In this document: positions 1 to 8,220 of the stretch, in pieces | Layout of the letters: each line of letters starts with the position of its first letter | How positions within the stretch are numbered: the first letter of the stretch is position 1 | Assembly: GCA_937894055.1 (NCBI GenBank) | Contig: CALDHQ010000550.1 | Span: 1 to 13,753 of the forward strand | DNA: 13,753 nt | Source: an uncultured Polymorphobacter sp. | GTDB lineage: Bacteria; Pseudomonadota; Alphaproteobacteria; Sphingomonadales; Sphingomonadaceae | Direction: 5' to 3' | Position numbers and translations under genes: made by a program | The notes under the pieces: model-generated | Told to the model about the DNA's origin: nothing | Seen by the model: only the letters and a program-made list of their open reading frames with translations | Databases searched by the model: none

Positions 1-246
1 ATGGGCGACCGTCAGCGCACCCAGCAGAACCTCGAAGTCGTTTCGACCGATGTCGAACGCGGCCTGATCTTCGTCAAGGGCTCGGTCCCGGGGCACAAGG
101 GCAGCTGGCTGACCGTCAAGGACGCCGTCAAGGGCCCGCGCCCCGACGCCGCGCCGTACCCGGCCTCGCTCAAGAGCAACAACGTTTCGGCACCTGCCGC
201 GGTTGATACCGCGCCGGCCGCCGAAGCTCAGACCGAAGAGGCTTGA
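1..246 (+). CDS. rplC: 50S ribosomal protein L3, C-terminal part (5' end outside window)
   Basis: This is the C-terminal 81 residues of L3, a 23S rRNA-binding protein that initiates 50S assembly and reaches toward the peptidyl transferase centre. The recognisable part is [14 protein letters not shown] at residues 1-14, followed by [19 protein letters not shown], the usual L3 C-terminal signature. The ATG at position 1 is an internal methionine of the family's GHMG motif, so the gene is truncated by the window edge. After the core there is an Ala/Pro/Glu-rich tail of about 35 residues, which is longer than in E. coli. Tails of this kind are common in alphaproteobacterial L3. The stop TGA lies 5 nt before rplD, and the Shine-Dalgarno sequence of rplD is inside the last codons of this gene. 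Confidence 0.97.
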   Translation: MGDRQRTQQNLEVVSTDVERGLIFVKGSVPGHKGSWLTVKDAVKGPRPDAAPYPASLKSNNVSAPAAVDTAPAAEAQTEEA

Positions 247-251
247 GCATC

Positions 252-875
252 ATGAAACTTGAAGTCAAAACCCTCGCCGCCGCCGCCAGCGGCAGCATCG
301 AGCTCGACGAAAACGTGTTCGGCAAGCCCGCCCGCGTCGACATCCTGCACCGCGTTGTCACCTGGCAGCTCGAAAAGCGTCGCGGCACTGCCCGCGGTGC
401 CGCCGAGCGCTCGGACGTCAAGCGCACCGGCAAGAAGCTCGGCAACCAGAAGGGTGGCGGTAGCGCCCGTCACGGTAACCGCGCCGCACCGCAGTTCATC
501 GGCGGTGGTAAGGCCCACGGTCCGCGCGTTCGCGATTTCAACCCCGGCCTCAACAAGAAGATCCGCAGCCTCGGCCTCGCGACCGCCTTGTCGGTCAAGG
601 TTGCCGAAGGCAAGCTCGTCATCGTTGAAGACCTCGCCCTCGGCGACGCCAAGACCAAGGTGCTCATCGAGCGCTTGAACGGTCTCGGCATCACCAGCGG
701 CCTGTTCGTTGATGGCGCAGCGGTCGATGCCAGCTTCGCGCTCGCCTGTGCCAACCTGCACAAGATCGACGTGATGCCTGCCGTTGGCGCCAATGTTTAC
801 GACATCCTCAACCATGACACGCTGGTCCTGACCCGCGCTGCCGTGGCTCAGCTGGAGGCACGGATCAATGGTTAA
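252..875 (+). CDS. rplD: 50S ribosomal protein L4
   Basis: L4 is a primary 23S rRNA binder whose extended loop lines the polypeptide exit tunnel. In enterobacteria it also represses its own S10 operon, but the leader for that would be upstream of this window. The protein is 207 aa (E. coli 201). The tunnel loop is visible at about residues 42-96, with many Lys, Arg and Gly and the segments [12 protein letters not shown] and [10 protein letters not shown] chose the ATG at 252 because AAGAGG (236-241) sits 10 nt upstream. An in-frame TTG at 243 overlaps the rplC stop and would add MSI, but has poorer spacing. The 3' end overlaps rplW by 8 nt. Confidence 0.98.
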   Translation: MKLEVKTLAAAASGSIELDENVFGKPARVDILHRVVTWQLEKRRGTARGAAERSDVKRTGKKLGNQKGGGSARHGNRAAPQFIGGGKAHGPRVRDFNPGLNKKIRSLGLATALSVKVAEGKLVIVEDLALGDAKTKVLIERLNGLGITSGLFVDGAAVDASFALACANLHKIDVMPAVGANVYDILNHDTLVLTRAAVAQLEARING

Positions 876-1206
876 GCTCCCTGGGGCTAAGGCCCCCAAA
901 GCATCCGCTACGGCCATCGACCTGAAGCATTACGATATCATCGTGAAGCCGGTCATCACCGAGAAGTCGACGCTGGTGAGCGAATTCAACCAGGTCATCT
1001 TCAAGGTCGCGCGCGACGCGTCGAAGCCCGAGATCAAGGCCGCTGTCGAAGCGCTCTTCTCGGTCAAGGTGCTCGCCGTGAACACGATGGTCCAGAAGGG
1101 CAAGAACAAGCGCTGGAAGGGCAAGCCCTATCAGCGTTCGGACGAGAAGAAGGCCGTGGTGACGCTCGCTGAAGGCGACCGCATCGACGTGACCACCGGT
1201 ATCTGA
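868..1206 (+). CDS. rplW: 50S ribosomal protein L23
   Basis: L23 sits at the exit of the nascent-peptide tunnel, where it docks trigger factor and the signal recognition particle. The protein is 112 aa (E. coli 100). The family signature [14 protein letters not shown] is at about residues 22-35, and the C-terminal half has the Lys-rich loop [21 protein letters not shown]. The N-terminus ([13 protein letters not shown]) is an alanine/lysine-rich extension of roughly 15 residues. The start is supported by GGAGG at 854-858, 9 nt upstream. The start codon lies inside the end of rplD (8-nt overlap), so the two are probably translationally coupled. Confidence 0.97.
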   Translation: MVKLPGAKAPKASATAIDLKHYDIIVKPVITEKSTLVSEFNQVIFKVARDASKPEIKAAVEALFSVKVLAVNTMVQKGKNKRWKGKPYQRSDEKKAVVTLAEGDRIDVTTGI

Positions 1207-1216
1207 GGCAGGATCG

Positions 1217-2053
1217 ATGGCACTCAAACATTATAATCCGACTTCGCCGGGCCGTCGTGGCCTGATCCTGGTCGACCGTTCGGCGCTGCACAAGGGCCGT
1301 CCCGTCAAGTCGCTGACCGAAGGTCTGCGCAAGACCGGTGGTCGCAACAACATGGGTCATGCGACCGCTCGCGGCATCGCCGGCGGCCACAAGCAGCTGT
1401 ACCGCATCGTCGACTTCAAGCGTCGCATCTGGGACCAGCCGGCAACGGTCGAGCGTCTCGAATACGATCCCAACCGTTCGGCATTCATCGCGCTGGTGAA
1501 GTATCCCGATGGTCAGCAGACCTACATCATCGCGCCGCAGCGCCTTGCTGTCGGTGACACGATCGTCGCGGGCAAGAAGGTCGACGTGAAGCCGGGCAAT
1601 GCGATGGAAATCGGCCAGATGCCGGTTGGCACCATTGTCCACAACGTCGAACTGAAGCCCGGCAAGGGTGGCCAGATCGCCCGTGCCGCCGGCACGTTCG
1701 TGCAGGTTGTCGGCCGCGACAAGGGCATGGTCATCATCCGCCTCAACTCGGGTGAGCAGCGCTACACGCGGTCGGAATGCATGGCCACTGTCGGTGCCGT
1801 GTCGAACCCCGACAATTCGAACACCAACCACGCCAAGGCTGGCCGGACGCGCTGGCTCGGCCATCGCCCGCTGACCCGCGGTGTGGCGAAGAACCCGGTC
1901 GACCATCCGCACGGCGGTGGTGAAGGCCGGACCTCGGGCGGTCGCCATCCGGTGACCCCGTGGGGCAAGCCGACCAAGGGCGCCAAGACCCGGTCGAACA
2001 AGTCGACCGACAAGATGATCATCCGCTCGCGTCATGCGAAGAAGAAGAGGTAA
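1217..2053 (+). CDS. rplB: 50S ribosomal protein L2
   Basis: L2 is one of the most conserved ribosomal proteins. It binds 23S rRNA, is needed for subunit association and lies near the peptidyl transferase centre. The protein is 278 aa (E. coli 273). The N-terminus [15 protein letters not shown] is typical. The C-terminal signature [13 protein letters not shown] contains Asp229, His230 and His232, in the region of the histidine implicated in peptidyl transfer in E. coli. It is followed by [19 protein letters not shown] and a basic tail ending HAKKKR. GGCAGGA lies just upstream of the ATG, and the gap to rplW is 10 nt. Nothing is missing from the family core. Confidence 0.99.
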   Translation: MALKHYNPTSPGRRGLILVDRSALHKGRPVKSLTEGLRKTGGRNNMGHATARGIAGGHKQLYRIVDFKRRIWDQPATVERLEYDPNRSAFIALVKYPDGQQTYIIAPQRLAVGDTIVAGKKVDVKPGNAMEIGQMPVGTIVHNVELKPGKGGQIARAAGTFVQVVGRDKGMVIIRLNSGEQRYTRSECMATVGAVSNPDNSNTNHAKAGRTRWLGHRPLTRGVAKNPVDHPHGGGEGRTSGGRHPVTPWGKPTKGAKTRSNKSTDKMIIRSRHAKKKR

Positions 2054-2056
2054 GCG

Positions 2057-2335
2057 ATGAGCCGCTCCGTTTGGAAAGGTCCGTTCGTAGACCTGCATTT
2101 GCTGAAGAAGGCCGAAACCCAGCAGGAGGCCGGGTCGAACGCGCGCCCGATCAAGACCTGGTCGCGCCGCTCGACGATCCTCCCGCAGTTCGTCGGCCTC
2201 ACCTTCACCGTCTACAACGGCCGCAAGTTCGTGCCGGTGTCGGTCAATGAAGACATGGTCGGCATGAAGCTGGGTGAATTTGCGCCGACGCGCACGTTCA
2301 CCGGCCATGCCGCCGACAAGAAGGCGAAACGCTGA
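2057..2335 (+). CDS. rpsS: 30S ribosomal protein S19
   Basis: S19 is a late-binding protein in the head of the 30S subunit, paired with S13 near the A site. The length of 92 aa equals that of E. coli. Typical features are [11 protein letters not shown] at the N-terminus, [18 protein letters not shown] in the middle, and [21 protein letters not shown] at the end. The gap to rplB is 3 nt, and the AAGAGG of this start lies in the last codons of rplB (about 2045-2050). The stop TGA shares its final base with the next ATG (TGATG), a classical stop-start coupling with rplV. Confidence 0.99.
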   Translation: MSRSVWKGPFVDLHLLKKAETQQEAGSNARPIKTWSRRSTILPQFVGLTFTVYNGRKFVPVSVNEDMVGMKLGEFAPTRTFTGHAADKKAKR

Positions 2336-2724
2336 TGGGCAAGCCCGTAAATCCGCGCCGCGTTGGCGAAAAGGAAGCACTTGCGGTCGCGACGACCGTG
2401 CGTGGTTCGCCGTACAAGCTCAACCTCGTTGCGGGCCTGATCCGCGGCAAGAAGGTTGGCGACGCGCTCAACATCCTGACCTTCTCGAAGAAGGCCATGG
2501 CGATTGACGTGCGCAAGGTGCTGGCTTCGGCCATTGCCAACGCCGAAAACAACCACAACCTCGATGTCGATGCTCTCGTCGTCAAGGAAGCCAGCGTCGG
2601 CAAGGCGCTGGTGATGAAGCGCTTCACGCCGCGTGCGCGTGGTCGTGCTTCGCGCATCATCAAGCCGTTCAGCCGTATCCGCGTCGTCGTGCGCGAACTC
2701 GGTGACGAAGCGGAGAACGCATAA
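2335..2724 (+). CDS. rplV: 50S ribosomal protein L22
   Basis: L22 contacts all domains of 23S rRNA, and its long beta-hairpin forms part of the exit tunnel constriction. Changes in that hairpin confer macrolide resistance in other bacteria. The protein is 129 aa, against 110 in E. coli; the extra length is mainly at the N-terminus ([19 protein letters not shown]) and a short acidic C-terminus. The hairpin region is clear in [27 protein letters not shown], where no deletion of the macrolide-resistance type is apparent. The gene overlaps rpsS by one base and rpsC by one base (TAATG). Confidence 0.98.
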   Translation: MGKPVNPRRVGEKEALAVATTVRGSPYKLNLVAGLIRGKKVGDALNILTFSKKAMAIDVRKVLASAIANAENNHNLDVDALVVKEASVGKALVMKRFTPRARGRASRIIKPFSRIRVVVRELGDEAENA

Positions 2725-3419
2725 TGGGTCACAAGTCCAACCCGATCGGTCTGCGTCTGCAGATCAACCGCACCTGGGACAGCCGCTGGTTTGCCGAAGG
2801 CGAAGACTATGGCCGTTTGCTGATCGAAGACATCAAGATCCGCAACTTCATCGTCAAGACGCATGCGCAGGCAGCGATCTCGAAGGTGGTCATTGAACGT
2901 CCGGCCAAGCTGTGCCGCGTGTCGATTTATGCCGCCCGTCCGGGTGTCATCATCGGCAAGAAGGGCGCCGACATCGACAAGCTCAAGCAGCAAATCGGTG
3001 CGATGACCAAGAGCGACGTTTCGGTCAACATCGTCGAAATCCGCAAGCCGGAAATCGACAGCCGTCTGGTTGCCCAGGGCGTTGCCGACCAGCTCGAGCG
3101 TCGTATCGCGTTCCGTCGCGCCATGAAGCGTGCGGTTCAGTCGGCACTGCGTCTGGGTGCCGAAGGCATCAAGATCACCTGCTCGGGTCGTTTGGGCGGC
3201 GCTGAAATCGCCCGCACCGAATGGTACCGCGAAGGTCGCGTGCCGTTGCACACGCTGCGCGCCAATGTCGATTACGCCGAAGCCCAGGCCCACACCGCCT
3301 ACGGCGTGTGCGGCATCAAGGTCTGGATCTTCAAGGGCGAAATTCTCGGCAATGATCCGATGGCGCAGGACCGGTTGATGATGGAAGCCCAGACTTCCGG
3401 CGTCCGGCCCGCCCGTTAA
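2724..3419 (+). CDS. rpsC: 30S ribosomal protein S3
   Basis: S3 is in the 30S head at the mRNA entry channel, where S3, S4 and S5 form the helicase-like entry site. The protein is 231 aa (E. coli 233). It starts [22 protein letters not shown], a typical S3 N-terminus. A type II KH domain carries the GxxG loop as Gly78-Lys79-Lys80-Gly81 in [13 protein letters not shown]. The C-terminal domain has [15 protein letters not shown] and [10 protein letters not shown], which are highly conserved. GGAG at 2712-2715 is well spaced for the ATG at 2724. The stop is followed by a 21-nt gap before rplP. Confidence 0.99.
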   Translation: MGHKSNPIGLRLQINRTWDSRWFAEGEDYGRLLIEDIKIRNFIVKTHAQAAISKVVIERPAKLCRVSIYAARPGVIIGKKGADIDKLKQQIGAMTKSDVSVNIVEIRKPEIDSRLVAQGVADQLERRIAFRRAMKRAVQSALRLGAEGIKITCSGRLGGAEIARTEWYREGRVPLHTLRANVDYAEAQAHTAYGVCGIKVWIFKGEILGNDPMAQDRLMMEAQTSGVRPAR

Positions 3420-3440
3420 TCGCGCTAAGGGATAGTTCAA

Positions 3441-3869
3441 ATGTTGCAGCCAAAGCGCACAAAATTCCGCAAGCAGTTCAAGGGTCGCATCCATGGCGAC
3501 GCCAAGGGCGGCACTGCGCTCAACTTCGGCGCCTTCGGCCTGAAGGCGATGGAGCCCGACCGTATCACGGCCCGCCAGATCGAAGCCGCACGTCGTGCGA
3601 TTTCGCGTCACATCAAGCGCGCCGGCCGGTTGTGGATCCGCATCTTCCCCGACGTGCCGGTCACGTCGAAGCCCGCGGAAGTCCGCATGGGTAAGGGTAA
3701 GGGTGCTCCCGAATTCTGGGCCGCCCGTGTCAAGCCGGGCCGGATCATGTTCGAGCTCGACGGCGTGCCGTACGATGTCGCCAAGGGCGCCTTCGAACGT
3801 GCTGCTGCCAAGCTGCCGATCAAGACCAAGGTCATCGTTCGCCTCGGCGAGCCGACCGGCGAAGCATAA
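3441..3869 (+). CDS. rplP: 50S ribosomal protein L16
   Basis: L16 binds 23S and 5S rRNA near the A site and helps to position the acceptor arm of tRNA. The protein is 142 aa (E. coli 136). It begins [16 protein letters not shown] and contains the signature [19 protein letters not shown]. Arg82, just before MGKGKG, corresponds to the arginine hydroxylated in E. coli L16. AAGGGA at 3427-3432 supports the ATG. The stop is followed by a small TAAGG repeat that supplies the ribosome binding site of rpmC. Confidence 0.98.
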   Translation: MLQPKRTKFRKQFKGRIHGDAKGGTALNFGAFGLKAMEPDRITARQIEAARRAISRHIKRAGRLWIRIFPDVPVTSKPAEVRMGKGKGAPEFWAARVKPGRIMFELDGVPYDVAKGAFERAAAKLPIKTKVIVRLGEPTGEA

Positions 3870-3880
3870 GGTAAGGTAAG

Positions 3881-4090
3881 ATGACCAAGATCGATGATCT
3901 GAAGGTTGCCAGCGACGACCAGCTCGCTACGCAGCTCGGCGACATGAAGCGCGAGCAGTTCAACCTGCGCTTCCAGGCCGCCACCGGCCAGCTCGAAAAG
4001 CCGAGCCGCGTCCGCGAAGTGCGCCGCAACATTGCGCGCATCAAGACGCTGCAGGGCCAACGTGCCGCTGCCGCGCAGAAGGAGATTTAA
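3881..4090 (+). CDS. rpmC: 50S ribosomal protein L29
   Basis: L29 is a small two-helix protein beside L23 at the tunnel exit. The protein is 69 aa (E. coli 63). It shows the usual [35 protein letters not shown] pattern, which is a pair of antiparallel helices separated by the conserved loop. The leader is a short tandem TAAGG-TAAGG-TAAG beginning at the rplP stop, so the Shine-Dalgarno sequence is effectively duplicated. The next gene starts 3 nt after the stop, and its strong AAGGAG lies in the last codons here. Confidence 0.97.
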   Translation: MTKIDDLKVASDDQLATQLGDMKREQFNLRFQAATGQLEKPSRVREVRRNIARIKTLQGQRAAAAQKEI

Positions 4091-4092
4091 TC

Positions 4093-4332
4093 ATGCCGAA
4101 GCGCGTGTTGCAGGGCAAAGTCGTGTCCGACAAGACCGACAAGACCGTGGTCGTGCTGATCGAGCGCAAGGTTGCGCATCCGGTCTATGGCAAGATCATC
4201 CGTCGTTCGAAGAAGTATCACGCCCATGACGAGGGCAATGTCATCCGCGAAGGCGATACCGTCCGCATTGAAGAATGCGCGCCGATCTCCAAGCTGAAGA
4301 CCTGGAAAGTGCTCGAGAAGGTCAGCGGTTAA
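4093..4332 (+). CDS. rpsQ: 30S ribosomal protein S17
   Basis: S17 is an OB-fold protein that binds 16S rRNA early in 30S assembly. The protein is 79 aa (E. coli 84). The core pattern is [18 protein letters not shown], then [19 protein letters not shown], and finally [26 protein letters not shown] at 4079-4084 gives near-ideal spacing to the ATG. This is the last gene of the classical S10 operon, and a 49-nt gap follows before rplN. Confidence 0.98.
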   Translation: MPKRVLQGKVVSDKTDKTVVVLIERKVAHPVYGKIIRRSKKYHAHDEGNVIREGDTVRIEECAPISKLKTWKVLEKVSG

Positions 4333-4381
4333 TCCGCTCGATCGTTCTCGTTTTCACGAATTTTAGAGGAAGGATCGTACC
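4333..4381 (+). other. S10/spc operon boundary gap
   Basis: This 49-nt non-coding stretch is the only gap longer than 21 nt in the first 8.1 kb. It coincides with the classical boundary between the S10 and spc operons, where E. coli has the spc promoter. It is locally T-rich (TCTCGTTTTCACGAATTTTAG), in contrast with its surroundings. It ends in AGAGGAAGGA (4365-4374), the ribosome binding site of rplN. I could not find a convincing -35/-10 pair or a terminator hairpin, so a promoter here is only suspected from position. Confidence 0.5.
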
Positions 4382-4750
4382 ATGATCCAGATGCAGACGA
4401 ACCTTGAAGTGGCCGACAACAGTGGCGCCAAGCGGGTGATGTGCATCAAGGTGCTGGGTGGCTCGAAGCGTCGCGTTGCCGGCGTCGGTGACACCATCGT
4501 CGTTTCCGTCAAGGAAGCCGCACCCAAGGGCAAGGTCAAGAAGGGCGACGTGCACCGTGCTGTCGTCGTTCGCACCGCCAAGGATATCCGCCGCGCCGAT
4601 GGCTCGGTCATCCGTTTCGATACCAATGCCGCCGTTCTCATCAACAAGAACGAAGAGCCGATCGGCACGCGTATCTTTGGCCCGGTCGTGCGCGAGCTGC
4701 GCGCTTCGGGTCACATGAAGATCATCAGTCTCGCGCCGGAGGTGCTGTAA
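4382..4750 (+). CDS. rplN: 50S ribosomal protein L14
   Basis: L14 lies at the subunit interface, contacts 16S rRNA (bridge B8) and is a binding site for the silencing factor RsfS. The protein is 122 aa (E. coli 123). The conserved start [27 protein letters not shown] is intact. Later features are [17 protein letters not shown] and [13 protein letters not shown], ending ISLAPEVL. The ribosome binding site is AAGGA at 4370-4374. The stop overlaps the start of rplX by one base (TAATG). Confidence 0.99.
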   Translation: MIQMQTNLEVADNSGAKRVMCIKVLGGSKRRVAGVGDTIVVSVKEAAPKGKVKKGDVHRAVVVRTAKDIRRADGSVIRFDTNAAVLINKNEEPIGTRIFGPVVRELRASGHMKIISLAPEVL

Positions 4751-5073
4751 TGTCGGCTGCCAAAATCAAGAAGGGCGACAAGGTCGTCGTCCTGTCGGGT
4801 AAGGACAAGGGCCGCCACGGTGAAGTCACCAAGGCGATGCCCAAGGAAGGCAAGGTCGTGGTCAGCGGCGTCAACATGATGACGCGCCACCGCAAGCCGA
4901 CCCAGGCCAACCCGCAGGGTGGCCTCGAGCGTATCGAAGCGCCGATGTTCGTGTCGAAGGTCGCAATCGAAGACCCCAAGACCGGCAAGCCGACGCGCGT
5001 GGGTTTCAAGATTCTGGAAGATGGTCGCAAGGTACGTGTTGCCAAGCGGTCGGGTGAGGTGATCGATGGCTGA
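4750..5073 (+). CDS. rplX: 50S ribosomal protein L24
   Basis: L24 is an assembly initiator that binds the 5' end of 23S rRNA and sits near the tunnel exit. The protein is 107 aa (E. coli 104). A KOW motif is visible at about residues 5-35 ([20 protein letters not shown]), and [13 protein letters not shown] follows, as is usual for bacterial L24. GGAGGTG at 4738-4744 supports the start. The last 8 nt overlap the beginning of rplE. Confidence 0.98.
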   Translation: MSAAKIKKGDKVVVLSGKDKGRHGEVTKAMPKEGKVVVSGVNMMTRHRKPTQANPQGGLERIEAPMFVSKVAIEDPKTGKPTRVGFKILEDGRKVRVAKRSGEVIDG

Positions 5074-5647
5074 TGCAGCTAAACTGACCAAGATGCAGCA
5101 ACTGTACGTGGACAAGGTCCGCGCACAGATGGTCGAGCAGTTCGGTTACAAGAACCTGATGCAGGTGCCCAAGATTGACAAGATTGTCATCAACATGGGT
5201 GTCGGCGACGCAACGCAGGACAAGAAGCTTGTCGATGCGGCTGCCGCTGAAATGGCGCTGATTGCCGGCCAGAAGCCGGTCGTCACGCGCGCCAAAAAGT
5301 CGGTCGCTGTGTTCAAGCTGCGCGAAGGCATGCCGATCGGCTGCAAGGTGACGCTGCGCCGCGAGAAGATGTACGATTTCCTCGATCGCCTGATCACCAT
5401 CGCGCTGCCGCGCGTCCGAGATTTCCGTGGTGTGAACCCGAAGTCGTTCGATGGCCGTGGCAACTATGCGATGGGTCTCAAGGAACAGATCGTGTTCCCG
5501 GAAATCAACTATGACCGCATCGCCAAGATCCGCGGCATGGACATCATCATCACGACGACCGCGAAGACCGACGATGAAGCGCGGGCGTTGCTCTATGCAT
5601 TCGGCATGCCGTTCACCGGCATGAACGAAGCCAAGAAGGCTGCTTGA
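5066..5647 (+). CDS. rplE: 50S ribosomal protein L5
   Basis: L5 is part of the 5S rRNA-L5-L18 complex in the central protuberance and contacts the P-site tRNA. The protein is 193 aa (E. coli 179). Conserved stretches are [24 protein letters not shown]-like [30 protein letters not shown], and [29 protein letters not shown]. The start overlaps rplX by 8 nt, and GAGG (5056-5059) is placed 6 nt upstream of the ATG. The small extra length is a short N-terminal lead and an Ala/Lys-rich end. Confidence 0.99.
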   Translation: MADAAKLTKMQQLYVDKVRAQMVEQFGYKNLMQVPKIDKIVINMGVGDATQDKKLVDAAAAEMALIAGQKPVVTRAKKSVAVFKLREGMPIGCKVTLRREKMYDFLDRLITIALPRVRDFRGVNPKSFDGRGNYAMGLKEQIVFPEINYDRIAKIRGMDIIITTTAKTDDEARALLYAFGMPFTGMNEAKKAA

Positions 5648-5648
5648 G

Positions 5649-5954
5649 ATGGCAAAGAAGAGCTCAGTTAACAAGAACAACCGCCGCAAGGCGATGGTCA
5701 AGCAGTATGCGCCGAAGTTCGCAGCGCTCAAGGCGATTGCCGCCGACGAGAGCAAGGACGAAGGCGAGCGCCTGATGGCCCGCCTGAAGATGGCGGAACT
5801 GCCGCGCAACGCGAACCCGACGCGGGTCCGCAACCGTTGCGAGCTGACCGGTCGCAGCCGCGCCGTCTATCGCAAGTTCAAATTGTCGCGCATCATGCTG
5901 CGGGAACTGGCCAACAAGGGCCTCATCCCCGGCGTGACGAAGTCGAGCTGGTAA
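5649..5954 (+). CDS. rpsN: 30S ribosomal protein S14 (zinc-free type)
   Basis: S14 is a 30S head protein near S3, S10 and S19. The protein is 101 aa, the length of the zinc-independent C-minus form. It has one cysteine (in [11 protein letters not shown]), so the paired CxxC zinc motifs of the short form are absent. The C-terminal signature [34 protein letters not shown] is intact. The start is 2 nt after the rplE stop, with AAGAAGG in the end of rplE acting as the ribosome binding site. Confidence 0.99.
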   Translation: MAKKSSVNKNNRRKAMVKQYAPKFAALKAIAADESKDEGERLMARLKMAELPRNANPTRVRNRCELTGRSRAVYRKFKLSRIMLRELANKGLIPGVTKSSW

Positions 5955-5963
5955 GGGCACGAT

Positions 5964-6362
5964 ATGTCATTGACTGATCCCCTGGGTGATATGCTCACCC
6001 GCATCCGTAACGGCCAGCAGGCCCGCAAGGATTCGGTGCTGACGCCGGCGTCAAAGCTGCGCGCCCGCGTTCTCGATGTGCTGCAGCGCGAAGGTTATAT
6101 TCGCGGCTACAGCGATGCCGACAGCGGCAACGCCCAGGCGGCGCTGCGCATCGATCTGAAGTATTTCGAGGGCCAGCCGGCGATCCAGCACATTGCGCGG
6201 ATCTCCAAGCCCGGCCGTCGCGTCTATTCGGGCGCGAACGACCTGCCGCGGATCCGCAACGGTCTCGGCATCGCCATTGTTTCGACGCCCAAGGGTGTTC
6301 TGTCCGACGCGGAAGCGCGTGAGCAGAATGCCGGCGGCGAAGTCCTTTGTCAGGTATTCTAA
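5964..6362 (+). CDS. rpsH: 30S ribosomal protein S8
   Basis: S8 binds the central domain of 16S rRNA early in assembly. In E. coli it represses the spc operon by binding mRNA near rplE. The protein is 132 aa (E. coli 130). It begins [20 protein letters not shown], and its C-terminal domain shows [38 protein letters not shown], the family signature. AAGGG overlapping the rpsN stop provides the ribosome binding site. The gap to rplF is only 3 nt. Confidence 0.99.
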   Translation: MSLTDPLGDMLTRIRNGQQARKDSVLTPASKLRARVLDVLQREGYIRGYSDADSGNAQAALRIDLKYFEGQPAIQHIARISKPGRRVYSGANDLPRIRNGLGIAIVSTPKGVLSDAEAREQNAGGEVLCQVF

Positions 6363-6365
6363 GCC

Positions 6366-6899
6366 ATGTCGCGCATCGGTAAGAAATCGGTTCCGGTTCC
6401 AGCCGGAGTCACCGCCACCATCGAAGGCGGCCAGATCAGCGTCAAGGGTCCCAAGGGCACCCTGTCGATGCCGCTGGTTGAAGACATCAGCTACACGCTC
6501 GAAGACGGCGCCATCTCGGTGATGCCGGCGAACGAGTCGAAGCGCGCGCGCGCCTTTTGGGGCATGCAGCGCACGATGGTTTCGAACCTCGTGGTCGGCG
6601 TCTCGGACGGCTTCACCAAGGTCCTCGAAATCACCGGCGTCGGCTATCGTGCCAGCGTCCAGGGGTCGAACCTCAAGCTGCAGCTCGGCTACAGCCATGA
6701 CGTCGACTTCCCGATCCCGACCGGTATCGCCATCAAGACTCCCGACCAGACGACGGTCGAGATCAGCGGTGCCGATCGCCAGCAGGTCGGCCAGGTCGCG
6801 GCGGAAATCCGCCGCTGGCGCAAGCCCGAGCCTTACAAGGGCAAGGGTATCAAGTATCGCGGCGAGTTCATCTTCCGCAAGGAAGGGAAGAAGAAGTAA
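6366..6899 (+). CDS. rplF: 50S ribosomal protein L6
   Basis: L6 binds near the sarcin-ricin loop and the GTPase centre of the 50S subunit. The length of 177 aa equals that of E. coli. Two homologous L6 domains are recognisable, and the C-terminal signature [24 protein letters not shown] is intact. There is no strong Shine-Dalgarno sequence upstream (only a weak CAGGT), and the start is 3 nt after the rpsH stop. Initiation therefore probably depends on ribosomes finishing rpsH. The stop TAA overlaps the next ATG by one base. Confidence 0.99.
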   Translation: MSRIGKKSVPVPAGVTATIEGGQISVKGPKGTLSMPLVEDISYTLEDGAISVMPANESKRARAFWGMQRTMVSNLVVGVSDGFTKVLEITGVGYRASVQGSNLKLQLGYSHDVDFPIPTGIAIKTPDQTTVEISGADRQQVGQVAAEIRRWRKPEPYKGKGIKYRGEFIFRKEGKKK

Positions 6900-7255
6900 T
6901 GGGCAAAGAACTATCCTTGTTCGAACAGCGCCGCCGGCGCGTTCGCACCGCACTCAAGGCGAAGTCGAGCGGACGTCCGCGTCTGTCGATCCATCGCTCG
7001 TCGCAGCACATCTATGCGCAGGTCATCGATGATGCCGCCGGCGTGACGGTGGCTTCGGCCTCGACGCTCGAAAAGGACGTGCGCGGCACGACCGGCGCGA
7101 CCACGACGGCCGCGAACGAAGTCGGCAAGCGCCTGGCTGAACGCGCCAAGGCCGCCGGTGTCACCACCGTCGTGTTCGATCGCGGCGGCTTCCTGTTCCA
7201 CGGTCGCGTCAAGGCTTTGGCCGAAGGCGCCCGCGAAGCCGGTTTGGAGTTTTAA
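6899..7255 (+). CDS. rplR: 50S ribosomal protein L18
   Basis: L18 binds 5S rRNA and delivers it to the central protuberance together with L5. The protein is 118 aa (E. coli 117). It has a basic N-terminus ([37 protein letters not shown]) and the conserved C-terminal [28 protein letters not shown]. The start overlaps rplF by one base (TAATG), with GGAAGGG shortly upstream. The gap to rpsE is 3 nt. Confidence 0.99.
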   Translation: MGKELSLFEQRRRRVRTALKAKSSGRPRLSIHRSSQHIYAQVIDDAAGVTVASASTLEKDVRGTTGATTTAANEVGKRLAERAKAAGVTTVVFDRGGFLFHGRVKALAEGAREAGLEF

Positions 7256-7258
7256 GAG

Positions 7259-7954
7259 ATGGCAGTCGAACCTCGTAACGGCCCCGGCGCTGGTCCTGGC
7301 GGCAACCGCAACGGCCCTGGTGGTCCCGGTGGCGGTCGTGGCCGTGGTGGCGGCGATCGTGATCGCAACCAGCGTGGCGGCCGTGGCGGCCCGCAGGCCG
7401 GCGGCATCGAAGGCGGCGAAGAGCTGGTCGAAAAGCTCGTCCACATCAACCGCGTTTCGAAGACCGTCAAGGGCGGCAAGCGCTTCGGTTTCGCCGCACT
7501 CGTCGTCGTCGGCGACGGCAAGGGTCGTGTCGGCTTCGGTCATGGCAAGGCGCGCGAAGTGCCGGAAGCCATCGCCAAGGCGACGGCTGCTGCCAAGAAG
7601 GCGATGATCCGCGTGCCGCTGCGCGATGGCCGCACGCTGCACCATGATGGCCGTGGCCATTTCGGCGCCGGCAAGGTCTATGTGCGCTCGGCAACGCAGG
7701 GTACCGGCATCATCGCCGGTGGTCCGATGCGCGCCGTGTTCGAAAGCCTTGGTGTTGCCGACGTGGTGACCAAGTCGGTCGGCACCAACAACCCGTACAA
7801 CATGATCCGCGCAACGTTTGCCGCGCTTGGCGAACAGACGTCGCCGAAGTCGGTGGCGCAGCGCCGTGGCAAGAAGATTGCCGACCTGCTGTCGCGTCGC
7901 GGCGACCTTTCGGCACGTACCGCCGAAGTCGACGCCGAAGCGATCGTGGCTTAA
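7259..7954 (+). CDS. rpsE: 30S ribosomal protein S5 with Gly/Arg-rich N-terminal extension
   Basis: S5 lies at the mRNA entry site and takes part in decoding accuracy; changes in it give spectinomycin resistance or ambiguous decoding in other bacteria. The protein is 231 aa, against 167 in E. coli. The canonical fold starts at about residue 55 ([25 protein letters not shown]) and includes [21 protein letters not shown] and [13 protein letters not shown]. Residues 1-53 are an additional, clearly disordered segment made mostly of Gly, Arg, Pro, Asn and Asp, with RGG-like repeats ([15 protein letters not shown]). There is also a C-terminal tail of about 20 residues. The ATG at 7259 has GGAG (7246-7249) upstream and follows rplR by 3 nt. 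No internal ATG or well-placed ribosome binding site would remove the extension, so I think it is real. Confidence 0.97.
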   Translation: MAVEPRNGPGAGPGGNRNGPGGPGGGRGRGGGDRDRNQRGGRGGPQAGGIEGGEELVEKLVHINRVSKTVKGGKRFGFAALVVVGDGKGRVGFGHGKAREVPEAIAKATAAAKKAMIRVPLRDGRTLHHDGRGHFGAGKVYVRSATQGTGIIAGGPMRAVFESLGVADVVTKSVGTNNPYNMIRATFAALGEQTSPKSVAQRRGKKIADLLSRRGDLSARTAEVDAEAIVA

Positions 7955-7965
7955 GGACACACACC

Positions 7966-8145
7966 ATGAGCACGCTCAAAGTCACCCAGATCGGTTCGCC
8001 GATCCGCCGCCAGCCCGATCAGGAAGCAACCCTGGTCGGCCTGGGTCTCAACAAGATGCATCGCACGCGTGAACTCGAAGACACGCCGTCGGTGCGTGGC
8101 ATGATCCGCAAGGTCAGCCACCTTGTGAAGGTCGAAAACGCTTAA
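7966..8145 (+). CDS. rpmD: 50S ribosomal protein L30
   Basis: L30 is a small non-essential-type 50S protein with a two-helix, three-strand fold. The 59-residue frame reads [20 protein letters not shown] at its start. It continues with [34 protein letters not shown], an unmistakable L30 core. AAGGA at 7953-7957, overlapping the rpsE stop, is the ribosome binding site. The gene sits in its usual place between rpsE and rplO. It is followed by a 75-nt gap, the first relaxed spacing in the spc part. Confidence 0.97.
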   Translation: MSTLKVTQIGSPIRRQPDQEATLVGLGLNKMHRTRELEDTPSVRGMIRKVSHLVKVENA

Positions 8146-8150
8146 GCGTT

Positions 8151-8187
8151 CCGGCCATCCTCCCATCAGTCTCCGGCCTCGGGCCGG
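8151..8187 (+). repeat. rpmD-rplO gap: hairpin with an alternative 5' arm
   Basis: In the 75-nt gap, CCGGCC (8173-8178) can pair with GGCCGG (8182-8187) across a TCG loop. A second CCGGCC at 8151-8156 could pair with the same 3' arm instead, giving a larger loop, so two mutually exclusive hairpins are possible. No T-run follows, so this is not an intrinsic terminator. The ribosome binding site of rplO further downstream is weak. A role in processing or rplO expression is inference. Confidence 0.45.
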
Positions 8188-8220
8188 TGCGCGTCCACAG
8201 CGAAAGCGAGTGCAAAGACC

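Noticed and set aside
243..251. TTG start for rplD three codons upstream
   Set aside because: It would overlap the rplC stop with poor spacing to AAGAGG; the ATG at 252 matches the L4 family N-terminus better.
1064..2380. 438-aa open frame on the minus strand across rplW, rplB and rpsS
   Set aside because: It lies antisense to unmistakable ribosomal genes, its protein shows no recognisable domain, and long shadow frames are normal opposite GC-rich codon-biased genes.
2298..3611. 437-aa open frame on the minus strand across rpsS to rplP
   Set aside because: Same reason: it is antisense to rplV and rpsC, has low-complexity character, and has no independent ribosome binding site or promoter that I could see.
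6911..7960. 349-aa minus-strand frame opposite rplR and rpsE
   Set aside because: Its Ala/Thr/Arg-rich composition mirrors the Gly/Arg-rich S5 coding strand; no domain is recognisable.
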